Positions 34,389-44,753 of a stretch of 64,000 nucleotides of DNA are shown here, one piece after another. The DNA lies in contig JAUEDM010000004.1 of the NCBI GenBank assembly GCA_033439685.1, positions 2,914,001 to 2,978,000 on the forward strand. The letters are read 5' to 3'. Within the stretch, counting starts at the first letter, position 1. Each line of letters opens with the position of its first letter. This DNA is from Apodospora peruviana. Its lineage: Eukaryota; Ascomycota; Sordariomycetes; Sordariales; Lasiosphaeriaceae. The position numbers were made by a program, and so were the translations under genes. The notes under the pieces are model-generated. The model did not search any database and had not been told where the DNA came from. It worked only from the letters and a program-made list of their open reading frames with translations.

Positions 34389-36389
34389 ATGTTTCAACAA
34401 CATCAACCTACCGTCTCATTGACCCGGATAACCCGGAAGAACACCACTACCACCAGTCGGCACATACCCCGTCTCCCGGTAGAACTAGAACTAGCCATCT
34501 TCGAGCACCTCGTGCCCACCGGCCCCGTCACCACCCACTCGTCAGTGGGCGAGAAACCTCAGCTGTCAGAGGCATACCGCCGCGATACCGCCGCTACCGG
34601 CATCGCCACGCTAGCCCACATCTGCCAGGCAAGCTGGCGATTCAGGGAGATCGCGACGCCTTTGCTCTACCGTGTTGCGGTCTTGACGGACATGCGGCAG
34701 CTGGTCTGCATTTTCCGCACGCTGGCCACCGTCCCGCGGTTGCGCAGTCTCGTAAGGACCGTCATCTGGGCCGGGGTGATCTCTTCGACGCAGGTTATGA
34801 TGACGGATTCTGTTGGTCTGCGGGATGTCGTGTATGACGAAGCAGATGACAGCACCAGCACCAGCACCAGCACCACCAACACAGAATCGGAATCAACGTT
34901 ATACTCTCTAATGGATCTGGTAGGCGACAGCTGGCTGCGTCCTCTCATCGCAAAACACTGGACAGACAACACCGCTATCATCCCGCCGACGACAACCTCA
35001 ACCCCTGACTCGCCCAGTACGAGCTTCTCCCCAAACCAGCAGCAACCACAAAAGCTGTTAAAATGGCCCCTATCCGACTCTGACTCTGACATGTCCGAAC
35101 CCTCCAAAAGAGAACACCTGGTCGCCCACCAGCTCGGTCTCCATGCAGCCACCCACCGACCCCTCCTCCACTTTTGCTCCGGCCACATCCTCGGCGCAGT
35201 CATCACCCTCTCGCAGAACTTGAAAAACCTCTTCACAGCCCTCGGCCAAACCGACAAGATGGTCATGTCCCCAAAAGGCCGCGTCCTGCGTCGCTGCCCC
35301 GAATTCTCAGGTCTAGTCCAGATCCCCGAGTGGGACCTTTTCCACGGCGGCTCCGGCCTTGGCCGTGTCCCATACCCTCTAACCAGCACCCTCCTGACGT
35401 CCCTCAAAAGCATCTCCATAGAGCCGCACTCGGACCGCAACGCGCAAATGTACTGGACAGCCTGCACTCTCGAACCTCTCCTCCGCAGCTGCCTGACTTC
35501 TCTCAAAAGAATCGAAATAAAAGGGGCCATGAGCTGGGACGAGTTTCGGACCCGACGACTCAGTGCCTCCGATTCCAATTCGCAAGCAGTAACGATCCGC
35601 AGCCCGATCTTGACACAACTAATCCTCACACGCGCGCAACAGCCCGAAGACTCGCTGCCCATCATCGCGGTCATGTTCCCCAATCTGGTCAGTCTATTTG
35701 CCGAGTTCGTCGTCGAGACGGACCCCAACAACCGGCGCCGACCAATCTTATCGAGAATCCATTTCCAAAACGCCTTGCAGTGTCTGCACAAGACCCTCTC
35801 GACGCTCCACCTAACCAGCTGCGGTCCGGACGGCGGAACATGGCTCGACCATGACGCCGTGGAAATTGAACCTCTTTTCGAACCTAGTCTCCTTTACACC
35901 ATGACGAACCTGAAACATCTGACGGTGGACGCGGTCTTGCTCTTCGGCCACCAGAAGAGTACTCCAGGGGTCGTATACGAGGGTCCGAATCCCATCCTGC
36001 CCTCGTCGCTCGTAAGCTTGCACGTTCTTGATATTCCGAGGAGGTCCACAACCACTGCTGCCCAGGACGATGCGACCGAAAATTCGCATGGCAGAATGAA
36101 CCATGACATGAGCATGTGGTTGCGGTTGTGGTTGGAGCAAGTGCTCTCGGCGTGTGAGATGGGGTGTCTGCCATCCATGAAAGCCGTTTTGGTTACGTCG
36201 CCCATATTTTCGAGCAGCAGGACCCAAATCCAAAGCGTAGGATATGGAAAGGTGATCCAAAAAGTAGAGAAAATGGTCGAGAGATGCAGGGAGGCGTTTG
36301 GCGCTGTTGGGGTCGAGTTCTCCGTTGCTGGCGATTGCCAGCGCGAGGACCACGGACAATGGGTGTGGTCGAGGATTTCCTATGATTGA
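34389..36389 (+). CDS. F-box-type protein
   Basis: Single-exon ORF of 666 residues from the ATG of MFQQHQPTVS. An F-box-like opening, RHIPRLPVELELAIFEHLVP (about residues 26-45), continues with helices ending HICQASWRFREIATPLLYRVAVL, the classic F-box tail followed by the cell-wall-type PLLYR segment of fungal F-box proteins. The remainder has leucine-rich, irregular repeats (LTSLKSISIEP, LTSLKRIEIKG, LTQLILTRAQ, LSTLHLTSCGPD, MTNLKHLTVDAV) like the degenerate LRRs of this class. It is interrupted by Ser/Thr-rich low-complexity loops. Such proteins are adaptors of SCF ubiquitin ligases through Skp1. The target is unknown. The in-frame stretch upstream (Pro-rich, Lys-rich) derives from the C21A17 tract and is treated as leader. 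Confidence 0.8.
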   Translation: MFQQHQPTVSLTRITRKNTTTTSRHIPRLPVELELAIFEHLVPTGPVTTHSSVGEKPQLSEAYRRDTAATGIATLAHICQASWRFREIATPLLYRVAVLTDMRQLVCIFRTLATVPRLRSLVRTVIWAGVISSTQVMMTDSVGLRDVVYDEADDSTSTSTSTTNTESESTLYSLMDLVGDSWLRPLIAKHWTDNTAIIPPTTTSTPDSPSTSFSPNQQQPQKLLKWPLSDSDSDMSEPSKREHLVAHQLGLHAATHRPLLHFCSGHILGAVITLSQNLKNLFTALGQTDKMVMSPKGRVLRRCPEFSGLVQIPEWDLFHGGSGLGRVPYPLTSTLLTSLKSISIEPHSDRNAQMYWTACTLEPLLRSCLTSLKRIEIKGAMSWDEFRTRRLSASDSNSQAVTIRSPILTQLILTRAQQPEDSLPIIAVMFPNLVSLFAEFVVETDPNNRRRPILSRIHFQNALQCLHKTLSTLHLTSCGPDGGTWLDHDAVEIEPLFEPSLLYTMTNLKHLTVDAVLLFGHQKSTPGVVYEGPNPILPSSLVSLHVLDIPRRSTTTAAQDDATENSHGRMNHDMSMWLRLWLEQVLSACEMGCLPSMKAVLVTSPIFSSSRTQIQSVGYGKVIQKVEKMVERCREAFGAVGVEFSVAGDCQREDHGQWVWSRISYD

Positions 36390-36757
36390 GACATGCATGA
36401 TGCGTTGAAGATGGTGTCTTGTCCGTATCTGGTGCTCTTGTACGTACGTGCTGATATTTGTACATGTAATGCCATGTGACATATATCAAAGGGACGGTGC
36501 AGCCCCAAGTGGTAGACTGGGGAGCTTGCCAGTCACGAAGAATGGGCAGTGTTAGCGTGCGCGAGATCAAGATCAATGACGTTCGCAACCATGGCAGTCA
36601 AGGGAAAACTCGTGCTGTTCAAAGTTTCTGAATTGACCGCTGTTGGGTTCCGTTATTGTTCCGTTATTGGGGTATCAATGACCATTATGACCTGCTGAAC
36701 TCCAAAATCCTACCGTAACCCAAATAATACCCAAACGCCCATTTTTGATGCAGTGTC
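36390..36757. other. Convergent 3' intergenic gap
   Basis: Between the F-box gene and the Ctk2-like gene; no ORF. Confidence 0.4.
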
Positions 36758-38215
36758 TCAATAATGCCCGTGGCCTTTACGTCCCCTGTGACGATCATGG
36801 TGATGCCCGCCCCGACCGCGGGGATACGGCGACCACCCATGTTCATGGCCATGATTCCGATGGGGATGACCGCCGCCGCTTCGGCCGGCATGTCGCCCGT
36901 CCGATTCTCGAATCGGCTCCTCCACCTCCACCTCGTACTCTTCGTACTCGTCAGTGAAATATTCGGCGACCAATTCCCGTTCCTGGCGCGCGTTTTCAGC
37001 ATTGAACACAAATCGCAAGGTCCCCTCGTTAGTCTTGGCGGTCCTCTTAACCGAACTGCTGTTATTGGTCGCTGGCGAGGTCGCGGAACCTGGCGTCACG
37101 GGATGGGCCTCGGGCGATTCTTGGGCGCAGCGGTCGCACCACCCATAGTACCGCTGATATCGATCTTTGGACACAAACTTGTTGAGGTCAATCTTTACAT
37201 CCATCAGTTTGTTGATCTCAAACATCGGCCCAACTTTTGTTGACTTGGGGAACTGTGTGTAAAGATCCATGAGATCCAACATCGTCTCCAGCACGCATCC
37301 CGTCTCCGTGTGCCAGGCGCGCTCTTTGAGCGCTCGTATCTTGTCCTTATGGGCTTTCAAGAACAAGGACGTCAGCTCGAGAATGGCCGTGACGAGTGTA
37401 AAGGTCGGCTGCTTGATTGGGGCAAAGGTCTTGTAAAGATCGATCGACATGTCATAGGCGACGCGGAGGAACTGTTGGCCTTCGCTGTCCGTTTCTGTGT
37501 TGTTGTGCGGGAACATCCTTTTGACCATTTTGATCAGAAGCTTTTGCGGGTATTGGACACGGAAGTCGAAACCGATGGTCTCGAGGATGTGTCGTTCCAG
37601 GCCGACGGTGAAACGGGACCGCGCGTCGAAGATCTTGCCAGCAGAGGTCAGCAAACGGGCTTGGGTAATTGCACCAATACTTTAACCAACCTTATCATCT
37701 GGGGTTTTGTTGTCACCTGGGTTCGCGAGATTGTGGGCGGCGCAGAGAATCTCTTTCGACTTCTTGATGGTGTCCTCGACCTTGCAGGCGACAAATAAGG
37801 ACGCCAATGCGACATCTTCGTAGTTGTACTCGGCGCTCGGGAATCTGATTCGAAACTTATGATAATACGTAGCGGCAGTATCGAATGTCTTCACTGGTCT
37901 GTTGGTGCTCTGTCAGCGATGCGTCCTGTGTGTTGAGCTTTGTGAGGTCACCAACAGCTGCAAGCTCTGGCGCACGGTGTCTATCAGCTGTACGCCTTTC
38001 AAACGGTATGTGTCCTCCCGCGCTTCATCGTAGCCAATGTTCTTAAGCATCTGGCGAAGACTTTGTTCCTGGATATATTGGGTGGGGATGGACGAGAGGC
38101 CGGACGGGGGACCGATGGGGAGGACATCGTCGGAAGCAGGAGCTGGAGCTGCATTGGCGCCCGTCCCATTGCCATTGCTGGCCCGGGCCGGCTCTCGGGC
38201 TGAATTCGGAGCCAT
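36758..38215 (-). CDS. CTK2: Ctk2-like cyclin, CTDK-I beta subunit
   Basis: Three exons (38215-37956, 37898-37691, 37633-36758) encode about 447 residues. A disordered Ala/Pro-rich N-terminus of about 40 residues is followed by IPTQYIQEQSLRQMLKNIGYDEAREDTYRLKGVQLIDTVRQSLQLPVKTFDTAATYYHKFR. Then comes the cyclin-box stretch YEDVALASLFVACKVEDTIKKSKEIL, with the conserved Lys-Val-Glu-Asp. VGLERHILETIGFDFRVQYPQ opens the second cyclin fold. This order and wording match fungal Ctk2, the cyclin of the CTDK-I kinase that phosphorylates Ser2 of the RNA polymerase II CTD. The C-terminus is His/Gly/Arg-rich. Both introns use GTTGGT donors; phase 2 then phase 0. The second acceptor (GCAAG) is the least certain joint. 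Confidence 0.85.
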
Positions 38216-39012
38216 TCCCTGTATTCCCGAGTCGCTATTACCAGATACTGATATGGTGGCTCGCGTTGGGCATCTGGAACGACAAGTCGGGTGTTGTTGA
38301 GAGGCTTCCAAGTTTCTGGTGTTTAACCCTTCAAAGTTGTTGCTTTTGAGCCGACCGGTCGTCGACTCGTCATCAATATTTTGGAGCATCTGGGGCCGTG
38401 CACCCTGGTTTTGATGCTAAGATAAGGCGACTCAATCGCGATAAGCAGTGCCCCGCGTGAGTGAGGTGGTCTCCCCTGCAAAAGTGCCCAGCACTTCTGA
38501 AGTTCTGAAGAGCCCGGAACGCCAGTTCCACCAAGACACATCGCCCTCTCTCTCCTCCCTCGACATGTGCTTTTATCGAAAGCATTTGAGAATCGACCAG
38601 CAACAATGAAATATCTCTAAACGCTTGATGAAGATGACGATTCCAAGGCTGAGTATACCTGAAGCACTTTTCTCGTTCTGTATTCGGCACTCTACCTTGT
38701 CTCAGGTCTAACGTGTCGAAGTACCTTGCCAATAAAGCGACGGGGGAGAGCTCCCGATTTTGACATTATCCGCCAGCTTCTCCTGACTTGGAACGGCTCC
38801 GAATTGGGCGGCTTATATCTTTATATTGCACAGTCCTACGCGAACTCAAAACTTTGGTTCTAGTCTTTCGGCTTTCTACCTCGGTTATTAAGGTAGGTTC
38901 AATATCTGAGATCGCTGATATACGATGGCCTCCCGTCCTTCACCATCTCAATCCTGCTTCATCAGAGGCTCTGCTATCTGCCAACCTGGCCCGTCAACAT
39001 TTATTTGACATC
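38216..39012. other. Divergent promoter region
   Basis: Between the Ctk2-like gene and the CE1 esterase gene. Short uninformative ORFs. Confidence 0.4.
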
Positions 39013-39973
39013 ATGCTCTTATCTGGTCTGGCGGTTTCGGCCCTCGCCCTTTATATCAGACAGGGCAATGCTGTCCCTGCTCCAACAGGTGTAAATGTCA
39101 TCACACCCGTCACTGGCTGGGGAGACAACCCGACCAAACTTGATCTTGAAATCTACGTCCCGTCCAAATTGGCAGAGAAACCAGCCGTGATCCTAGCAGT
39201 ATGAACACCCAGCAGCTGGTAGTTTCAGTCACTGTTTGCTGACCCTGATCTACAAGCTTCACGGCTGTGGCGGAACAGGAGCTGCCTACGCCCAAGGGAC
39301 AAAATACAGCTCCCTCGCCGACAGCAACGGCTTCGTCGTCCTGTACCCCAGCTCCAGAAAAGACAACAACTGCTGGGACGTGGCAACCACCAAGACCCTC
39401 ACCCACGATGGCGGCGGCGACAGCACCGGCCTGGCCAACATGGTCAAGTGGGCCATCACCAAGTACGGCGCCGACTCAGCCAAAGTGTTTGTCACGGGCA
39501 CCTCGTCCGGGTGCATGATGTCCAACGTCATGGCGGCGACCTACCCGGACCTCTTCACCGCTGTGTCCTGCTACTCCGGCGTCGCGGCGGGTTGTCTGGC
39601 CGGGTCTCCGGGCTCGAGTCCGCAGTCCGCCGACCCCACCTGCGCCAGCGGCCAGATCGTCAAGACGTCGCTCGGCTGGGCTGCCCAGGCTAGAGCCATG
39701 TACCCGGGGTATAACGGGACCTATCCCAGGATGCTGATATGGCACGGCGAGGCAGACGACTTTGTCCATTACGCCAATTTTGCCGAGGAACTCAAGCAGT
39801 GGTCTGGGGTCTTGGGGTTGGCGTGGACCAAGAATAACACGGACACGCCCCAGCCGAGTTATACGCAGATTGTGTATGGTGATGGGACAAAGCTTGTTGG
39901 GTACTCAGCCAAGGGGGTGGGCCATACCGTTCCGGTGCATGAGGATGCGGACTTGAGATGGTTCGGTATCTAG
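39013..39973 (+). CDS. Secreted CE1 esterase (acetylxylan/feruloyl esterase, PHB-depolymerase-like)
   Basis: Exons 39013-39198 and 39257-39973 give 300 residues. A signal peptide (about 1-20) is followed by a beta strand run LDLEIYVPSKLAEKPAVILALHGCGGTG, where LHGC marks the oxyanion region. The nucleophile is Ser145 in GTSSG. The acidic residue is likely in WHGEADDFVHY, and the His in GVGHTVP near the C-terminus. Sequence wording throughout (YPSSRKDNNCWDVA, HDGGGDSTGLANMVKWAI) is that of fungal CE1 acetylxylan or feruloyl esterases that deacetylate or deferuloylate hemicellulose. No carbohydrate-binding module is attached. The intron acceptor is CTACAAG. Confidence 0.9.
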
Positions 39974-40251
39974 GAGGAAGAAAACTATGTGTAGGATTCA
40001 CAGCCATGGCGAGACCGAGTAAGATAGGTAGATAGTATGTCAGGAAAATGAGAGGTCATCATTGTCCGCAGTTGGAAGAGCATTGAACACCTCCGAGTCG
40101 AGCCTGGTTGAAAAGTTAAACCCAGCCCATGATCGTATGCTTGATTGATCGCTAAACATAATCCCTTGAAATAATATAGTTTATACAAGTTTAGATCGGA
40201 ATGCAAGCTCAGACCTCCAATAAGTCAACGTCTTCACCAGCTTCATCGGCC

Positions 40252-40987
40252 CTATACACGACCGTCGCCGTCATCTTTAGCCATCTCTTCTCGCAGAAAC
40301 TTGGCCTCGGCAGCCATCTCCTCCTCGCCTCTCGGCACAAGTACATCCTCGTCCACCTTTGGTTGGCGCGGCCGGTTTCGGGCGACAGCCAGGAAGCGAC
40401 CGATATCCCCATCATCCCCCTCAAGATGGACGGAGATGTCATCCGGCCCGCCCTAGTGGTCAAAGTCTGCCGGGTGACGCGGCAGCAGGTGGATGCGAAC
40501 ATGAGGCACGCTCTGGCCGGCACCGAAGCCGTCTTGGAGCGGGACGGTAAGGCCGCTGGCCGAGTAGACGCGCTCGAGGGTGCGTGCCACCCTCTTGGCT
40601 GTGACAAAGAGGTCTGCGGCCTCGGCGTCGGTGAGCTGGGTGAAGCGCTCGACGACTCGACGCGGGGACACGAGGACGTGGCCTGGCACAATGGGCTTGA
40701 GGGTTCACAAAGGTGAATGAAAGGTAGCTTGTGTGGAAGACTTGGCGCGTAACGTCAAAAATGCGGAAGAAATAAGTGGTGGTATGGGCAGTAGGCTGTT
40801 CCGGCTTAGGTTGGGGTTGTGGTTGAGGAAGAGAGGGCGTCATTGTGGGCGATGCAGCGGCGGAACGGGGAGTGTACGGAATAGATTGCAAGGCAGAGCT
40901 GGAAACTCGCTTGGTGTTTGTTGTATAAATCGATGATTTTGAGAGAACTGAACCAGAAGAGTGACCAATGAGAAAAGCGTCGAACAT
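40252..40987 (-). pseudogene. FHIT-like HIT-family hydrolase, disrupted
   Basis: Fragments spell a fungal Hnt2/FHIT (diadenosine polyphosphate hydrolase) protein. The N-terminal part is FRIFDVTRQVFHTSYLSFTFVN; the next residues, KPIVPGHVLVSPRRVVERF, are in another frame because of one extra C near 40701-40703. The HIT motif reads HVRIH instead of HxHxH, with CGC (40497-40495) where the nucleophilic histidine codon is expected. An in-frame TAG at 40455-40453 follows DFDH. Beyond it, the same frame continues with a normal FHIT C-terminus (GGPDDISVHLEGDDGDIG ... EEEMAAEAKFLREEMAKDD) to a stop at 40254-40252. Frameshift, lost nucleophile and premature stop together indicate a pseudogene, though with little decay elsewhere. 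A first ATG at 40987 or 40843 could have been the start. Confidence 0.8.
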
Positions 40988-41679
40988 TTAAGGCACCTAC
41001 CTAGTTCACTTAAGCGGGTATGCGCCGTAAAGTGGTTGGCGTCAATGACTGTCAAACTGGTCCAATAGTCGTTCTGTTGGTGCTGAATTGAACGACTTGA
41101 TTGACTCCCGAACCCAAATTGGGGCGGAGCTTGAGGTCAACACATCAACATCGAGTGTTGTGGCTGGGTGCAGTGGTGTTAGTTCGAATGATGTTGGCGC
41201 AGCCAAGGTGAATCAATTAAGTCCGTTCATTGTCGGAGTTGCGCTGGTTGACTTTCCGTACCATAGCTCTCTTGTCAAGGTTGGGCATACGTCAAGTCAG
41301 GAGAAAGCCTTCTGGTGGCAGAAACTGGATGCATTCCGTTATGACGCGAACAACCCATGTTTTTGGGGCGGATTTCACGCTCCTCTCGTGTCACCTAGGG
41401 ACCTAAGTGGCTACCAAAAAGAAAAAGAACAGCTGAAAGAAAGAAAAAACATACATTTCCAGTCTCGACTCTCGAGTCCTTGACCTCCCATGTCCGCCAG
41501 TTCTCTCCAGCCTTGACCCTTCTCCCATTGCTGTCAAACCTTGAGCACAAGTCTGTCTACCTACCTGGCCCCTCCTCATGCCAAAGACGCGTTGCCACAC
41601 CTTGGCCTCCTAGACACGCCACCAAAGTCGGAATCCGTAGACCAGCCGTGCTATCCTGACGCAACTGAATGGTGCCCCA
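40988..41679. other. Intergenic, no gene seen
   Basis: A 131-codon plus-strand ORF at 41088-41483 shows no protein-like features. Confidence 0.4.
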
Positions 41680-42119
41680 TCACACAAATTTGGGCCCGGG
41701 CCGGGGCGTGCCGCGGTCGAGGCTTTGGCGGTATGCTTTCGGGGCTGGGACTCGGACTGGGTTGGCCTTGAGCCGGCCCGGGCCGTCAGAGAGTTTGTTT
41801 CGGGCGTATGCTCTCGGGTATGGGACGTCACCTCGGACGTGTAGGTAGATTGGGGCTCTATTGTCAAGAGGATGGTCCAAGTTGTGCTTGTTATCTTTTC
41901 GCCGCAGATAAGACCACGCGACACTCAGCATGATAGTGATGCCCACCAAAAGTAACAGGATGCCGATGGCCATGTCGCCTGTGCTGAAAATGTGCTATAG
42001 ATAGTATCTATTGTTAGCGTTGTATGATACAGGATTTCAGTGTCAGGTCAATGACCCTTGGGAAGACACTTCCGCATCTCGCTCACCTGTTTAGACTTTG
42101 TCACTGGCAAGTCTTCCAT
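41680..42119 (-). CDS. Small single-pass membrane protein, unknown
   Basis: A two-exon model, 42119-42087 (MEDLPVTKSKQ) and 41994-41680, gives 115 residues. The joint is CAG|GTGAGC to TATAG|CAC in phase 0. The second exon starts HIFSTGDM and continues into one strong hydrophobic helix (MAIGILLLLVGITIMLSVAWSYL) followed by a basic stop-transfer signal (RRKDNKH) and a polar, Pro/Arg-rich tail (HVRGDVPYPRAYARNKL). That suggests an N-out, C-in type III membrane topology. No family is recognised. Confidence 0.5.
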
Positions 42120-43189
42120 GATGACGGATGTCCAGCACTTGGGAAAGAATCCAATAGCTGTTGGGTGATAGATTTGAGGTGGTGGTAGTTGGGCTCGAAA
42201 ATGTATCGTGAAACACCTGAGGCTGGGCGGCAGATACTAGATAGGTATGCTTATCTCCCTAGGCTCGAGCAATAGTGATTGGTGCCGGAGAGAAGGATGC
42301 AGAGTTTATGTTGCTTGATTGTTTGCTGCTGATACGGTAGCCAGACTTGTGGGTGTTCTCAGAGAATATTTCTCGTCTTCTTTTGGAGACAAATTGAGCG
42401 GCTTTCCCCTCGAATATACGCATGCTTTTGGCTCCATTCTGGCACATAGTCATATCGCGTCCTGAAAGCGAGCAGCGAGTCGATGTGAGCACGTCATGCG
42501 GCCGTTAACCGCCAGTGCCGATTTGATTACAGATAAGATGAGAGTGTTTTCAGTCCAAACATAACAGATCAAATATCTCTACCTCACGTGGGTTGCCTCA
42601 AACACCAATTGATCACGTTGCTAGGAAGCACAACCTGTTGCAAATGCACTTGAAAGCATTGGCCCTTTATCTTGGACAGCAACTAGTCCTTTTGTTGATG
42701 AATGGCACACGGTTGTCTTATCTACATCCACTATGGATTGTCCATCTGGGAATTTGTCCAGTTCTTGCGCCAGAAATGGTTCCCGAAAGAGATATTGTTC
42801 CAAGTCCTCAATCACGAGATGGATCAATATTCCTGGGTTGGTTGGTTACTTCCAGCTAGACTGAATTCTCATATCTGGATAGGTGCCAGATGGAACAGTT
42901 AACCAGGATATTCCAAATTTCTATTACATGGTCTCAGTCTCGGTCAAATTCCCCAACTCCACAACGCTCATCTTCATTCTTCACCGGGACGCCAAGGTCA
43001 ACTGGAGTGTGGTCCCCTTTTCGCTTGCCCTCAACCGGCAATCAACTCCACCACAACTACCTAGTCTAGTTCTGATAAATAATAACTAAATCACGCACGT
43101 GATTGGGGTTATCCAATCGAAGCCTAAAGGTTGAGTTCAACGCCGATCTTCACCCCCCTCATTCATCACCCGTAAGAAACTCAATCGAA
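42120..43189. other. Divergent promoter region
   Basis: No credible ORF. Contains CACGTG at about 42585 and again at 43096. Confidence 0.4.
43096..43106 (+). promoter_or_regulatory. CACGTG E-box next to inverted CCAAT box
   Basis: CACGTG is followed at once by ATTGG, the reverse of CCAAT, about 85 bases before the nitrilase start. These are core sites for bHLH factors and the HAP complex in fungi; function here is inferred from position only. Confidence 0.35.
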
Positions 43190-44271
43190 ATGGCGCCAAA
43201 ACTTACCAAATTCAGGGTCGCGGCGGCTCACGCCGCGCCCGTCTTTATGGACAAGGCGGCCACGATCAAGAAAGTGGTCCGGCTCATCGAGCAAGCTGCA
43301 GCCGAAGACATCAAGCTACTCGTCTTCCCCGAGACATTTATCCCTGGATATCCAGTCCGTTCATCGTCTTCTTGGAAAAGTGGTAAAAACTGACCTATCT
43401 GCAGTACTTCATCGAATGCTACCCGCCCCTGAAACAGGTCGGCGCCCTAGCCAAGTACGCCGAGGAGAGCGTCGTCGTTGAGAGCAACGGCGAGGACATG
43501 TCCGCTATCCAGGACGCCTGCCGACGCACAGGCGTGGCCATCAACCTGGGCGTGTCGGAGCGCATCGCGGGCGGTCACACCCTGTTCAACTCGCAGGTGA
43601 CCGTCGACGGCGACGGTTCTATCCTGGGCGTCCATCGCAAGCTGCAGCCGACGTACGTCGAGCGCATGGTCTGGGCGCAGGGCAATGGAAGTACGCTGCG
43701 CAACTGGCCTGTGGCATCGCTGGGCGGCTGGAACCTCGGCGGGCTGGCCTGCTGGGAGAACACGATGAACGGCGCCCGTCAGGCACTGATCGCGCAGAAC
43801 CAGCACATTCACGCGGGCGCTTGGCCGGCGCTGTCGACCATGGCCGGCTTCGAGGCGGTTGCGGACGCGCAGATCGAGGCGCTCATGAAGGCGCATGCGC
43901 TGACGGCGCAGGTGTTTGTCGTCACGGCGTCAAACTATGTAGATGAGACGTGCTTGGACTGGATGAGGGAGAACCTTGGGGAGCAGGATTTGGTGAAGGC
44001 CGGAGGAGGCTGGTCGTCCGTGTTGCACCCATTTTGTGCGTTTCTGGCTGGTCCGCACACGGGTGCTGAGGAGAAGCTGGTGCAAGGCGAGGTCGACTTT
44101 TCACAGATGGGCCAGGTGAAGGTTTGGATCGATGCAGCTGGGCATTATCAGCGTCCGGAGATATTGCAGTTTGGTTTTGATAGCCGGCCGCATTGGGCTG
44201 ATGAAAAGACCACGGATCGGTTCAAGGCGCGGATCGAGGAGAAGGATGAGAGGGACGAAGCCACGCAGTGA
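43190..44271 (+). CDS. Nitrilase / cyanide-hydratase-type carbon-nitrogen hydrolase
   Basis: Exons 43190-43354 and 43405-44271 give 343 residues, close to the usual size. The triad is visible: Glu48 in FPETF, Lys134 in HRKLQPT and Cys171 in GGLACWENTM. RVAAAHAAPVFMD at the start and TLFNSQVTVDGDGSILG before the Lys are also characteristic of branch-1 nitrilases. The expected reaction converts a nitrile to acid and ammonia (or amide for hydratase-like members); substrate preference is not deducible. The C-terminus is charged and shorter than in filament-forming cyanide hydratases. The splice joint restores GYPVYF-type wording as PGYP-YFIECYPPL. Confidence 0.92.
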
Positions 44272-44753
44272 TTTGCAGGATATGGCTCAAGTTCTGCCTT
44301 GATACCAAAATAGGATATCCGAACGTACTCTGTAATTTCTAACGCACTGCTTTGTGGACGGTCATGTTTGCCATCCGGTCGTCTGGGGTGAAACCACAGG
44401 CCGTCATCCTTCCTAGAGTTGCCATCACGCGCGCCAACACCCGTGAACGCCAGTGAACTTACTGGAGCTAGGAATGCCGGACTTCGCTAGTGGTGGACCC
44501 AGGAACGCCATCAACTAACTCGGGACACCGGCCGGGGGTCTCCGATTGGATAAAAATGAAGCCGGCATCCGTGATCCCAGAACGTTTCGCTCCCTTGCCA
44601 GACAAACATTTCACTGCCACTCACACACTCACCGTCCTCACTGCTTTGCTAGAGAGAGAGAGTGAGATATCAAGTTGCACACGAGACCCAAATCTTTTGC
44701 AAACTGAGACCGTCAAACCTCTTGCACCAGCTTAAAACCTCAGCAATCGTAAT
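44272..44753. other. Intergenic, no gene seen
   Basis: Short gap between the nitrilase gene and the MYND pseudogene, both on the + strand. A GA microsatellite lies near 44652-44664. Confidence 0.4.

Noticed and set aside
34667..35791. 374-codon minus-strand ORF
   Set aside because: Antisense of the F-box protein gene; no motifs of its own.
41088..41483. 131-codon plus-strand ORF between the FHIT pseudogene and the small membrane protein
   Set aside because: Amino-acid pattern is random-looking and it has no features of a folded or membrane protein.
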